Shown in pieces: positions 41,170-56,100 of a stretch of DNA of 64,000 nucleotides. Where the stretch lies: the NCBI RefSeq assembly GCF_003265705.1, contig NW_020312894.1, positions 6,852,223 to 6,916,222 of the forward strand, read 5' to 3'. Position 1 is the stretch's first letter. Each line of letters starts with the position of its first letter. Below the pieces are notes generated by a model, which did no database searches, was not told the DNA's origin, and was given only the letters and a program-made list of their open reading frames with translations. Both the position numbers and the translations under genes were made by a program. Source of the stretch: Callorhinus ursinus (taxonomy: Eukaryota; Chordata; Mammalia; Carnivora; Otariidae).

Positions 41170-44100
41170 CATTACTGAGAAACTTCAAATACAAGATTCC
41201 TTGGCAGAAGCCAAGCAACCATTCTGGAGGAAGGTACCTTCAACCTGGGCCTCTATTTATTCTTAGACACACATGCATCTGAGTACCAGGATTCATGTAC
41301 AAGGTTGTTCACAGCAGATTACTTCTAATAGCCTCACACTAAAACAATCCAAAAGTTCAGAAATCACAAAATGGATAAACTGTGATATATTCATTAAATG
41401 AATACTAGTGAACTAAGAAAATGCACCAACCAGGAGGAATCTCAAAAACACCATGTCTAGTGAAAGGCAATAAACCACAGAATACGTACAGTATGATTTC
41501 TCCTATAAAGTTCACCACCAGGTAAAATGTTTAAGTGGTAAAACAGAAAAGGTGCGGACATACTGAAAATCCAGGACAGTAGTTACTCTGGGTGGGTCCG
41601 GAGGGAGACTCGGTGGGGAGGAGGTGGCGCACAGAAGATATGTAATTTCACAAAATAATACCCAATCAATTATTGTAAAGAAAAATACGCAGCAGAGGCG
41701 AGAGTAGAAAATCAACTACACTGCAAGTTTTTCTAAAGCAGCTAATAGAATAGATGGCATTTAAATAGATAGTGAAATATAAGAAAAACAACCAGAACAC
41801 TTTTTTTTAAATTTTTTATTGTTATGTTAATCACCATACATTACATCATCTGTTCTGGTGTAGTGTTCCATGATTCATTGTTTGTGCATAACACCCAGTG
41901 CTCCACGCAGAACGTGCCCTCTTTAATACCCATCACCAGGCTCACCCATCCCCCAACCAGAACACTTTTAAATGGACTTGAGGTTGAACTTAAGTTAGAG
42001 TGGCAATACCTGATTTCTCAGACAACTGTGGTACATGGACGCCAGCCTGTGATGGATGGTCGCGGCTCGATACTGACAAAGAGGCTGTCGAGCAGAGACT
42101 GAGTCCACATCACAGTATTTCAGGGACTTCATCATCGCCTCGCTGACTTCTTTTTCAATCTGTTTTTTTTTTTTAAGGGGGAGGAGAAAAAAATGACAAG
42201 CCTATAATCTTAAATAAAAATATTTAAATCCTGCTTGTTACGGAAAATACGCTCAATATCTGTTAAAGGCATAAAGTTGAAGACTTCTTTTATAGCCCCG
42301 CAAATATTGTTACCTGCTCCTGAGCTTTCCTAGATAATGGAGCATAATCTTGCTGTAGAGTTGCCATCGTGAAATAAGTAGTGGACAATTCCCAATTCAC
42401 TGAATCCCAAACAGCCGGGTGTATGTCTCGTGTCCCCAGTGACCTCAGAGCTTTCAAATAGTAATCGACAGCCTGTGAGGGAGAGAAAGATCCAGTTCTG
42501 ACTTGGTCTAAATCTATGCCAACAACCTATGAAAATAAAATATACTTTAAAATCACCCAGATGTTAATTTGGTGTGGGAACAATTTACAGAAGGGCAATA
42601 CTGTGAGGAAAGGAAAAACCGTATCAATGAAACTGTTGCAATGAGGCAAGCCAGTTCAAGTGGACTGCAAGCCCCTCCCTGCTTCCACAGCGAGTCCAGC
42701 ATAAGCCTTAGTGCCTTCTGACTCATGCTCATGCACGAGGATGCTTTTCCTTCCTTTGGTTTTTTTCCTTTCTAAATGAAAATTAGTTTATATAACTGGT
42801 AAGCTAGAAAAAACTAACTTGATGAGCCCAAGGATAAAAGATTGCTGGATCTGACTGTAAAAAGAAGCAACCCCTTCCACCCTTTACCACCTCCAGCCTT
42901 AAGGGCATGGTCATTATATTTAAGCAAATAAAATCACATTTAATTCCATCACCTAGCAATAATTTCTACATTTCCTGTGTGTATCAGCTACATTTTTCTG
43001 TGTATCTGTAAACTTAAAAAAACTATAAAAAGGATTTTAAAATCTCCCATGCCACGGGGCGCCTGGGTGGTCCATCCGACTCTCGGTTTCAGCTCAGGTC
43101 ATAATCTCAGGGTCGTGAGACCGAGCCCTGCATCTGGCTCTGTGCTCAGCAGGCAGTCTGCTTGTTCTCTCTCTCCCTCTCCCTCCTCCTCCCACACTCG
43201 CACTCTAATAAATAAATCTTAAAAAAAAAAAAAAAATCTCCTCTGCCACAAACATTCTTCACTAGTATTCACATAGCTGTGAAGTACTTGTTAAAGGAGA
43301 GCTCTTGGGTTGCCTGGGTGGCTCAGTCAGTTAAGCATCTGACTCTTGGTTTCAGCAAAGGTCATGATCTCAGGGTCCTGGGATGGAGCCCCACCGCTGG
43401 CTCTGCACGGAGTCTGCTTGTCCCTTCTCCCTCCCCCCCGCCTCCCCTCAAATAAATAAAGTCTTAAAAAAAAAAAAGGTGAGCTCTTGTTCCAACACTG
43501 GATGTTACCACTAAATACTTGGCAATTCGATAAACAAAAGAAACTCAATTTTTAATTTCATAAAAATTTAAAATTAGAAATTTCTTACATAATAACCACT
43601 TTTTTTTAATGTGTATGAATTTTTTGTTCAAGATTATTTGCCCCTGGGGCTCCTGGGTGGCTCAGTCGTTAAGCGTCTGCCTTNNNNNNNNNNNNNNNNN
43701 NNNNNNNNNNNNNNNNNNNNNNNNNNNNNNNNNNNNNNNNNNNNNNNNNNNNNNNNNNNNNNNNNNNNNNNNNNNNNNNNNNNNNNNNNNNNNNNNNNNN
43801 NNNNNNNNNNNNNNNNNNNNNNNNNNNNNNNNNNNNNNNNNNNNNNNNNNNNNNNNNNNNNNNNNNNNNNNNNNNNNNNNNNNNNNNNNNNNNNNNNNNN
43901 NNNNNNNNNNNNNNNNNNNNNNNNNNNNNNNNNNNNNNNNNNNNNNNNNNNNNNNNNNNNNNNNNNNNNNNNNNNNNNNNNNNNNNNNNNNNNNNNNNNN
44001 NNNNNNNNNNNNNNNNNNNNNNNNNNNNNNNNNNNNNNNNNNNNNNNNNNNNNNNNNNNNNNNNNNNNNNNNNNNNNNNNNNNCATTATGTGCAAACGTG

Positions 44101-47100
44101 GGGCTCGAACTCACAACCCCGAGACCAAGAGTCGTGTGCTCTACCAACTGAGCCAGCCAGGCACCCCTGTCTTCAATGGTTCTTAACTCTTCTTCATGTA
44201 TGAAGGGTTTATCCACCTCTGATCTGTTCTGTGTTACCAATATTTTCACTAGACTGGGGTTTGCTTTTCAATTTTGCTTTCCGTTGTGCATTTGGAAACC
44301 GTTATTTTTACACATTTAGGTGTATCCATCGTCTGCTCTGCGACCCCTGCCCATTGTGTTGTGCCGGCCTCATCACACAAAAACTTCTCCTCCACTTTCT
44401 CCTGGCACTTTCTCAGTCACCCTTCTCCACGTCAGCCTTTAATCCACCTGACGTCTTCTCCGCTTCCGCCAACACGATTCACTGAATAATCATCTTTTCA
44501 ACATGCCACCTTCAACACTACATCCTCGCACTCTCGGGCCAGTCTCAGTGTTCTGTCTGTCTTCTCCCGTGCCGTCACCACAGGTCTGGTTAGCCTTATA
44601 AAATTTTCAGGGAGCGATGGCAAAGGTAAATGGCAAGTAGGTGTAAATGGATGAGGTCCGACAGGCGAGCGTGTTACCTTATTGTAATACAAGCCTTCTT
44701 CTGGTGAGAACTCCCGCTTGAACTCGTCGCTGGCACCACAGTGCGCCTGCGCACAGATCCGCATGAGTCTCCCCGTGTTACACAACAGAAGGGCGGCATT
44801 CGTGGCATCATCAATCGACTCAAAGTTGTGAATTCCTTTTTCAAAACAAGAAAAGCTTTTTTTCCACAACTGCTGCTCCGCGGTGGACACACTTTTGCTC
44901 ACTGCACACACACAAAAAGAGAACAACACATGTGAGCAGACATCAGCGTCAGCCCTCTGCGTGTCCCAGGGAAGGACGCGGGCAGGAGGACAGGGACAGG
45001 ACGGCTAAGGAACCAGCTGCACGCAGCCATCGCGGCGACCTGGTCGCATCATACCCCCTCAAATTCACGGCGAGGCCTTAACCCCAATGTGACTGTATCT
45101 GGAGACAGGGGCTATGAAGAGGTAATTAACGTTAGAGCAGGTCATCAGATGGGGCCCGGATCCTCCCACATGGCTGGTGTCCTTCTAAGAGAAACAGACA
45201 CCAGGTAAGGACACAGCAAGAAGGCGGCCATCGCAAGCCATGGAGAGGGGCTTCAGAGAACCCCAACCCTGCCGGCACCTTGATCTTGGACTTCCAGCTT
45301 CCAACTTGTGAGAAGTACGATTTCTGTCTTAACCCACCCGATCTGTGGTATTGTTACGGTAGCCTGAGCAGACTCAGACGACACTCAAACATGGCCCTCT
45401 TTCACTATAAACTGACTGATATGAAAACAAGCAAATAAAAACATCTGAGCAAAGCCCTATTTTATAAAGATTCAAAACACGTGGTCCCACGGAGTTGTAA
45501 GAGGTATGATCTGGGTTGTGTCTAATTCTCCTAGGTTTCTGACTACCCACTTTGCATGCTCCTTCACGGACTTCCTCCTCCAGAGACACCTCAAAAGCAC
45601 AGGCTCTTACGTAACAAAACTTAAAAAGGAGGACCTCTTTGTAGCCCCAGTGCCAAGCAGAATTCACAAACAACCAGGCACACACACATTTCCTCAACTT
45701 ACCCGCTGTCCCCCATTCTACTGTGGCCCTATTCCTTCCTTCCGCTGGGTGGTCTTGACATTTCCAGCATTCTCATGGATCCAATATCCCCTCCCTATAT
45801 CATCTGAGCGATCCCCAACCTATGTCTTGCTAACCCAAAAAGCTGTAAGTACAGGTTTCTAACCAACAACTGAGCCAGACCTTCCACTCACATGTCTACT
45901 CGGATCTCAAACTTGACAAAGGCCCAGCTGAATCCGTTATCCTCTGCCCGAATCACGAAAGACCACTTGCTGCTACCCTCACAATCCACTGGACCGTGCA
46001 TCTCTAGTCCTTCTCAATGCTGCCTACTCAGTCTGGACAGCACCCCCCTGCCCACATCTTCCTGCTGATATCCTACATCATGCACCAATCTGCTCAAACC
46101 ACATCTTCTTTCCAAAAGCCCTCAAAAAAGCCTCACAACTTCAATAAACATCTCCTTTCCCTACTCTTCTACTGTACCACATCTGTGCTTATGGCATTTT
46201 CCAAAAATTTGTATTTCTTTTATTTATTTTTATATATATATATATTTTAAAGATTTTATTTATTTATTTGAGAGAGAGAATGAGAGAGAGAGACAGAGAG
46301 AGAGCATGAGAGGGGGGAGGGTCAGAGGGAGAAGCAGACTCCCTGCTAAGCAGGGAGCCCAATGCGGGACTCGATCCCAGGATGCCAGGATCATGACCTG
46401 AGCCGAAGGCAGTCACTTAACCAACTGAGCCACCAGGCGTCCTATTTATTTATATTTTTAAAAAATACTTTATTTATTTATTTGACAGAGAGAGACAGTG
46501 AGAGAGGGAACACAAGCAGGGGGAGTGGGAGAGGGAGAAGCAGGCTTCCCCCCGAGCAGGGAGCCCAATGCGGGGCTCGATCCCAGGACCCTGGGATCAT
46601 GACCCGAGCCGAAGGCAGATGCTCAACGACTGAGCCACCCAGGTACCCCTCTTTTATTTTTTTTTTAAGACTTTGTTTTTATGTAATCTCTACACCCAAC
46701 ATGGGGCTTGAACTTACAACCCCGAGATCGAGTCACATGCTCTACCAACTCAGCCAGGCCGGCACCCCAAAGATCTTTCTCTCTGGCTTCCTGACACGAA
46801 AGAGGACTATGTTTTAGTCAATTACACATGCAGCACAGAGCCTAGCACAGGCTGGCTGGGCGCTTCCCTTCTGAACTGATCAGATGGGGAATGGAGGACA
46901 CCGAAATGATGAATCTCAAAGGGAAATGTATTTTCCTATCTTTGTTTCTCAAGAACTTAAGAATAAAAGATTCATCAACAGAGCACCCCTTCCTACATCA
47001 AGTCAAGTGCCACAATTCTTTGCTCAGGCCATAAAAATCAGCACGATTTTCTAAGAGAAGAGGCAATAAAGAGAGGACTCCAAAGAGATACTCACCTGCT

Positions 47101-50100
47101 CGCTCACTCTGCAGTGCAGCAGCCTGATTCATGTAAAACACACCGATTTCATTTCTAATGTTACCCATTCTCTTCAATACTTGTACGTAGTGTTCTGGGT
47201 TCTGGCTTTTTAAGTCACTAAATTGCAAGATTTCATTAGCAGCTTCGTAACATTTACAACTGACTGAAAGCTGACTCTCTAAGTCTGTAGACAAATCTGT
47301 TGCCCATGCAAATCCTTGAAAGAAAAAAAAGGAAACATCACCATGAGTCCCGAGAACCCTTTTTCCTTAGTATCCATGTAATCTCCTATTTTTAAGACAG
47401 TAAAAGAAACCCAAAATGGTATAATCCTACTAGGATTTAATCAATACATCTAAAATTTTAAGTTTTAAAGTAAAGATCTTTTAATTTAGAAAACTATGTT
47501 TTCCTGGGATATTAATGTTTTAATAAAGAAATATCTTCCTGACCAAAAATACCAAACAATTTCCATGATCTGGATTTTACCAAGCACACTTGCTCATTGG
47601 TACAGACTTGAAGTTCGTTGATACGAGGTAAAACATTTTTTTTCCTTTTAATTAATGGAAATAGTTCTTGAAATAAAGCTGACTGCTACAAGAGGCTACT
47701 TTTAGGTACCTTCCGGTTTGCAGTGTCCATTTACCTCACTGAAGCAGCAGCTACATAAGCTCTCAAAGACTCCAATATGCCATCTGGTGGGACTGGAGTA
47801 AACTCAAGTGCAGGGCCCAAAATTCAAGGGGGAAAAAAGGGAGCACCCCTGCTGCTAACACTGGCATCCACGTCACTCTCACACAGAAGTGTTTTCAATG
47901 AAATTAACGTGATGAAACTGATCATTTGAGAAACTCAGGAGAGAAGCCAAAGAAAGAGGGCAAAAGTGAGGAAAAACTACATTCCCCCCAATGTACGTCT
48001 CTAGATGCGTAAATGTCCAAATGTTTGGTGAGCTGGATATCAAATAACATCAACGCCTTAAGAGCAAAATACGACAATGCCATGATAGAAGGACGGATCT
48101 CCGAGCTCATTCACCACCCTGACGGCAGTGAGCTTACGACCGTAACTAAGGATACAGTCGCTGTGGACTAATTCTCCCAGTTTTAAAATCGGACAACTCC
48201 AAAACAAAGTAATATATTCAGTAAGACAGTCAGCCATGAACTAAGCTTAAAAAAAATGATCTCTGGATCTGGGCCCCCAGAAATCATTCAGAAGGTAATT
48301 CATTCCCTTTTACCCACTGTTACTCCTTTTCAAAAGAAAACCATGGCTTGGTTCACTGACTACAAGGTTACCTAGGAAAACCTCACGAAAAGACCAGAGT
48401 AAAAAAGTCAACACAATTGTCTTAGAGCTTATTTTATCTTTAGTCCTAGTTGTATTATTAGTAATTATGAAATATTTTGAAATCATTTTACACACAAATA
48501 CACGAGGGATCATGTTCAATTTTAAAATGAAGCAATCAATGAAACAAAACTGCAATATCAAAACACTAATATTTTCACCACTTTTCTGGACATACTCCGA
48601 TAAGCATAAGCTGGATGGAATAATCCCCACATGAATCGAACGCTGGGTCTCACTGGCATACCTTGACAACTGGACTCCCTGTGGAGGCTGTGTAGTATCT
48701 CCTGATCTTCTTTTGTTTGATAATTAAACTCCTCAAGATGCGCTGCTCTGTTGTTCGCATTCTGGGCCAGCATCAGTTGGATGTCGCCACAGAGCGTCAA
48801 ATACTGAGACAGAAATAGCAGCACTTCCGAAAGCATGTTGGTGCAGAGGCAGCAGTAAGTATCTGGGCAGAAGAGGTGTGAAAGAGAAAAAGACACCGGT
48901 GTATTAGAAATTAATGAATACAGTGAATATTAAGATAATTTGTTACTAGCTGAAAGCTTTGTACCACTGTATCTATTCTAAGTTTATGTTATGTCAGTTA
49001 TCACATATGGCTTTATGTATTTCAAAAGGAAGAGATAATCAACCAGAGCAGAGAATAAAATACAAAGTAACACACTCAAGACTGGAAAAAGTTATTTCAA
49101 AGTTAAATTTTACAACAGAAATAGGAGTAAAACTTCACTGCGATTCAGATGCCTTTTCTGTTCTCCCCTCCCAATGTCTATCAAGTGTATTAATTTACAA
49201 TGACTTACCATGGCTCTGCAAAGCTAATTTAATGTATCGTAATGCTCTTCCATATTTCTGAAGACTCATGGCAGCATCAGACAAAACATAATAGGCCTTT
49301 GATGACTTGAGAATCAGCTGGAGTTTCATTTTGTGTTGCCAAGAACCAGGGATCATTCCAGATTGACTGGAATAATTACCCTTCTGAAGGGAGCCCACTA
49401 CGACAATGGAGGAGGGGAAAGGAAGCACATTTTATTTGAATGTAAGTCTCACTATAAATAATGTTTCTTGACAGACAGTCCAAGCTTAGGTACGATGGCT
49501 ACAAGACTGGTAAATCCTGTGCTTTACTACTTAACCACAGAGTAAAATGGCAGTGTTTCAAGAGACCCTCACTGGGATTTCTGAAGGCTCTCTCTCTGCT
49601 CCCTGCTGCCATCAACTCTGTCATGCTCTTTCAGGGTCACTGACATAACTCGTGACTGGCATGTCCTTTCTCCAGTCTGTGTATTAACCTGCCAGGCTCT
49701 AGAACCCCTGTGCTAGAACACTGAAATGGCTCCGTACCACTTATTAAGCCCTGTCTAAGCATCCTGGCCCACTTCCTGGGTAACATTTTTGTCTGCCTCC
49801 CCAGTATTCCACCCTTACTCCTACTCATCAGCCCAAGTCCAGTGAGTGCTTGTTGCCCACACAGATGCCTATTTTTTCCACCTCCTCTCTTAGTGAACTG
49901 TTTCCTCCACCAGGAACATGCTTTATTTAATAAAGCCCAGCCTACTACTACCTTCTTCATCTAACAAATGATCAACTTTTGTGCAAAGCACTATGCTAGG
50001 CACCAGAAACCGTGACATGAAGTTCTTTGTTCTCCATCCTTGGAGATCTTGCACACCAGAGGTAGAGATAGGCTGCTAACACAAACCACAGCAAAATCTA

Positions 50101-53100
50101 TTATTAAGTGCAACTACAGAGGTAAGAACAAAATGCTGTGGGAATCCCCCTCCCCAATCTCTGAGCCTCAAGATTTCTCATTTTTTGATCAGTGACAACA
50201 TGAATCTTTCAATCCAATGAAAGGTACTTACAATCTCTCTTATGGTTTTAATTGGGCATGTATTTCTTTTTCCTCTGTTATTGTATGCATTCTCTGTGTG
50301 TGAGGCTTGGTGAGAACACCAGAACTGAGTAAGACACAGTTTTTGCTCACAGTTGTATTGGTGTGTGTGCATAAAACCACTCAACACAGCTAACTATGAC
50401 ATAAGGCAGGCTTCAGTTAAGTGCTCAAGGACAAAGTGCTAGCAGAATCAATTCTGACCAGAGAAAGAGGTGAACATAAATCTCCTGAACATCAGCAGGA
50501 TTTTCAACAGCTGAGTTGGGGACGAAGGAAGAGAGAAAAGGCATTTCAAAAAAAAGAGTACCATAAAAAAGGCAGAGATGTCTCAAGTCCTGGTATTCTC
50601 CTCCCGGTATAAAGGCTGAAGCCGGGCACACAGGAAGCAGTACTTAAACGCTAGGGCAATAAATTTACTCCCCCCACATACAACTTATATTCATGAAGAG
50701 AAAAATCAGGAAAGCTCTTGGTATTTCAAACACACAGGCTTCCAAAACTTTTTAAGCAACTGAAAGGGATTTTTTAAAAGTCCACATTTTCTTCATGAAG
50801 TGACTTTCCTGAGGAACAAATTAGACAATTTATAAGCAACCTTTCTAGCTTATTTAAGGCCCACTCAGTAACAAAAGCCAACAATCCCATGGCGCTTATT
50901 ACGTGCACTGTTCTAAGTACTTCACACATACCAATTCATTTAATCCATATAAAAACTTTAAAGTAGGCACTACTGTCTCCATTTTGAGAGTGGGGAAAAA
51001 AAAAATAAGGTTCAAAAACGTGGAACTTGCCTTAGCAAAGCCAAGATTGAGGCTAGGCAGTTTGGTTCCAAAGTCTGCTCTTAAACATACGACTGCTTTT
51101 ACTGAAGCAGTAATTTCTTACGAGAACCCTACCGAGCTGAGGGCATTAGCTCCTCGCTGCAGGGAACTGGAAGAAGCGGAACTTATTAGGAGTATCTATA
51201 AAGAGTCAAAATTATCCTTTGTTTTATATTTTGAATGAATGGTATTTCCCCCCACTTTCCATTCACATGATACCCTTCTCCTGAATTCCTTTCCGTGACT
51301 GCCTTAACTGACAGAAGTCTGCTGTTGGTAAAGGACTAGGGTACTATTCTCTAGAAAAGTCCTTATTTGCACATCAATTCAACTTACTTTTGTCCAAAAA
51401 CAAGGCCATCTGCTTCTCCAGACCCTCAGGACCCCCCCTTGTGGAGTCATCTTCATATTTTAATGGGATTGGGGTGTTGGGGTCAGCTGCAGGAAGGTCG
51501 CTTTCTTTTTTAATGCTGCTATCCACAGATTTTAACCCCTTTAAAAGAGGAGAAACGTTTACTATACACATAACTGAAGGTCAACTAGAAACTAAATATA
51601 AGGCTCTGAACACATTTAGGAGTATTTAAATTTTGAAAACAGACTTGAAAAGACTACATTTTACTTGAAACGGTTGGGAAAAACTAATTTTCACTTTATG
51701 CTTAAAGGGGAAAAAAGCCAGAGCAGAATATCATTCAGAATAATGTTTAGACACCAATAAACAAGCGCTATGTGCATACCAAATATATGTTTACTGAAAC
51801 AGTGAAGACAAAACTAAGACTTACCTCCAGAACATAGCTAAGCACAAGTCTACAGCGCTCCTCTGTGTCATGGCAAACTGGAAACGTGCAACTGGGCTTC
51901 AGAAACAAACATTTAGAACTATTAATATGCTGCCCACGTGACAAACTTCACAGCTCTCAGCTCCTGGGAATTATTAAAACTCTACACATCAATAATTTCA
52001 AAATTTGCTGTGTAGTCAGCTTTGTGAGGTAACTGATATTAAGGTTAATGTACCGCTTTCACTACAGATAAAAGTGACATAAGCATCCACAAAAACCTTG
52101 CCTAATAAAAAGACCTTCCAAAGTATATGTTACTTTAAATTCTTATAGTTTTAAAAATTCTATTATGAGAAAAAAGCAAGAATGTGAGTAATGTTTTAGA
52201 TACATGTATACCTAATCTAATAGGTGAGTTTAATCCCTAATTAGCACTGATACTTGGTAACACACAGTTAACAATATCATCAATTTAGCAGTAAGTTAAC
52301 AAGTATCACCAATGGTCTCATTGCATAATTTGTACAATTTATATGCTTAATTATGAGAACCAGTTAACAACCCGAATCTACTAAGTGATCTTCTGTGTAA
52401 GGGCCTCTGCGAAGCATTTCATTTTTGGTGAATCCTACAAGGCTGGAATGACTGTTCTCACTGTGCATCAAGCACAGATGTTAAGTAACCTGTCTGTGGG
52501 CAGTCACTGAGCAGGAAATGAGGTGAAGCCACGCTGACTGTAGTTTCAAAAGTTCACTAATAAGGCAAAGCTAACAAAAGACCTGTTTATATGAGTAACA
52601 GGACCACATTTTTTGAGTGCTTCAGATATTGATAAAAAGTGCCACCTCCGTAAAAAACTAAACTAATATACCACTACGTCTTTGCCATCTACTTGCCCCA
52701 TAAATCTAGGGTCTTGTGTTACAATGCAGTTCCCCAAATACACAGAACTTTTGCCATCAGTAATCTTGTTTATAATCAGGAAAAACTTTTTTTTTTTTTT
52801 TTAATTCCACTGGGGGGTTCAAGCTGAAAGTGCACTAAAACTCAGATGGACAGTTAAGAACTTGTCCTATAGTCATTTAATCAAGTATTTCCTGAGCACC
52901 CATTACGTGTCCTCAACATGGGAGGTACAAGAATGTCTACACGTACAGGGAGCTTCTGTTTTCATGAAGGGAAACAAAACAAGCTTTAGATACAGATTAT
53001 GATCTCCATGAAGGAGATAAAAATGTAGCATGCTCTGGCTAGAGTGGTCCAGGGGAAAATCTTCAGAAGGAGCAACACTTCCATCAAGACTTAAGGCTTA

Positions 53101-56100
53101 AAAAAGGCAGCCATGAAAACTTCTGGGATGTGCCGAGCACACACGACAGCAGATGCCTCACATGGGCATGATCTTGATGAGCTTGAGGCAGGAAAAAAGG
53201 CAACGTGGCTATGGTAAATGAGAGGGGAAAGTGAAGAGTCAAAAAGATAGGCAACGTTTTTGGGTGACAGAGGTGTCCTCTAAAAATCTATCTGGATATA
53301 AAGTTTCCATCTGAAAGTTAAACTCAGAACTTACGTTAAGAGATTATCTGTATATACGACTATATTCAGTTTCGGGAATAGCCAGAGTCTTTTAAGGCTG
53401 ACTTGGACCTGATCACAGGAAGATAGGACTGGAAAGTAATCAGGATTTAGCAAACTGAAACGTAATTCTACCGTCTGGAAAATGACCAATTGGGAGAATA
53501 GTCAGTGCAGTCCATGTCAACAGAACTTAAAGGGGAGGAAGTGGTTAGAGTCTATCTGACCTTGACCAGGCAAGAGATGTGTCCAATCTAGCTGATATGG
53601 CCCAGTCACTGAAAAGTGCTGTCCTGTAGCACCGGGATAAGGTACCAGCTTCCCCACAAATGGATCAACAAGCCACCCCTTGTCTGCTCTTATTCTACAT
53701 TTACCAAGCAATCTACACATTCAGTTTCCCAGTAACCCAGAAACTGAGAATGAATACCCTGGTGAGGAGACAGGACTATACACTGGTCACTGCAAACAAA
53801 AATCTCCTACATAAAAATTAATATACTGATGTGTGGTTTACACATCATCTACCATTGGTTTGCATGTGGATCAGTTACCCTGGGGCAATTACAAAACAGG
53901 TTTTAGTATTCATAAAGTTAATGGTTACTAGGCCCTGGACCATGAAGGATCTACTGAATTTTTCTGTTTTTTTAGACATTTGAAAGAGAAAGAGCGAGTG
54001 AGCGAACGAGTGCAAGAGCGCACGTGTACACCAGCACACACAAGCAGGAGGGGTGGGGGAAGAGGGAGAGAGAATCTGAAGCAGACTCTGCACTGAGCAC
54101 GGGGCCTGACACGGAGGTCACTCTCAAGACCCTGAGATCATGACCTGAGCTGAAACCGAGAGCCGGAGTACGCCACGCAGGCGCCCCAGTAATGCCATCT
54201 TTTGAGAGGCTAGCTGTATTCAGTTAATAATTGTTTTTCCATTGACAGAACTTTAATACAATTTTACGATGCTTACTCGGATTTGATGAATGGATTTGTA
54301 TTTTTCTGGAACTGACAATTCTCCAACAGACTTAATAATAGCTACTGCTTTGTTATCATCTGAGGGATCAGAACTGGTGCTATAGGATCCATTTTCATCG
54401 CTGTCCGGCATCTCTTCCTCCTCTTCACTGTAACTTTCATCAGAATTCTCATTTAAAGGAGATTCTGAGCTTTCTTCTTTTTTAGGTTCATCTAATTGAA
54501 AAAGTTCTGAAAGCATGTAATTGGCTGAAGCAATAATCTTATAAAAAAAAAAGAAATACATGTGATTGTCATCAAAACTGAGCATTCTAAAGTGGAATAA
54601 ATTTTACTACTGCACTAACAAATTTTAGGAGGTCTGCAAACAGGCTGTTTCCACACTGTAATACACACAGAACTGTTCTCAAGTCAAGGTTATCAATACT
54701 GTGAAGGTTCTCCACAAAATCTTCATGGGTTATGTTTATTTCCTGCAATTACTCCATCCCCAGCCCACTGTTCTTAAAAAAGGGTGGCAACTGGAAATAA
54801 AGAAAAGTTTTCACAGGGAGTGTCGTAACTAAAATATTAGCAAGACAACACTCCGTATTAACTGAGAAACCAGAATTTCTCTTTACAAGCTATTAATTAA
54901 TAAGGGTTTGATAAGCAACTGATATTTATTATATGATCTTTGGTTCCAGGGGGGAAATTCCCCACTAGCTTAATGAAGGAAAAGTCCATCCTGGCATCTC
55001 TTAAAATTAGCATTTATATATTACTATTTATTCTACTCTATTATCTGTTGTTATTTTTGATCACAGACATTCAACAGTTTCAACACCCTTTTCTAACTTT
55101 CACATAAACTATTCAATTTCCACTAAACACCACCACCTCAAGCGGCAATTAGATATTGAAGTCAGAAATTATTTTGCCATTTTTCTTCAAAAAGCATTTT
55201 CTCTTGGTTTGGTCTCTAGAATAAACTTTTATATCCAACTAGATGTGGCTACCATTAAAATTAACTTGGATCTTTAAAAAAACATTGCATATGCTCCATG
55301 CCTTTCTTAATTTAAACGGAATACAACTAGCATTACACCAAAAAGGAGTTGTCAGATTCAGACAACTGAGGGTAAGGGTGGTGTAAAATTGTGGGGCACA
55401 TGACTAAAAGATTATTTTAAGAGATGCTTTATACACTGAAAAAGCACAGAATGTGAACCTTATTTATACAACAAAGTGATAACAAGGCCTGTTTGTGTAA
55501 ATGGATCTTTTAAAAAATACTGTAAAATAGTTTTCCACCTTCTAGAAGTGCTAAGACAAAGGAAAAAACAGCACCACTGTTAAAATGACAGGAGTTCTAA
55601 AATTATAGAACGGTGTTATCCAACAGAAATGTAATGTCAGCCAGAAATTTAAATTTTAAATTTCTTGTGGCTAAATTATGAAAAGTAAAATATGGTGAAA
55701 TTCATTTTAATATATTAGTTCAATAACACAAAATATTATCATTTCAACATGCAATATCTACACCCAACCTTCAAAATTCAATGTGTATTTTACACTTAAA
55801 GCACACCTCAATTCAAATTAAGCACACTGTAAGCGCCCAACAGCCACAAGTGGTTACTGGCTACCATAATGGACAAGGCGGTTCAGACTATGAATTAAGA
55901 GGCTTTAAAGTCTAGGCAACAATCTTTCAGAATGCTAGAATATTTTTAAAGAGCATATAAATGTTAATCTTACTTGAGGATGTCTGCTTTTGTCCAACAA
56001 TTTAACACAATTAAGAAGCAATGTTCTAATAGTCCCGTAGTGTTTCTTATTTTGATTCTTCTTCATCATCATGTTGCAAGCAACCCTAAAAAATGTTTAT

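Noticed and set aside
43609..44249. Open frames running through the 400-N gap on both strands
   Set aside because: They are artefacts of undefined bases; the flanks are SINE sequence.
45035..45385. Possible retroviral coding remains
   Set aside because: Only an MLT1 LTR is present; no internal gag, pol or env-like sequence is seen around it.
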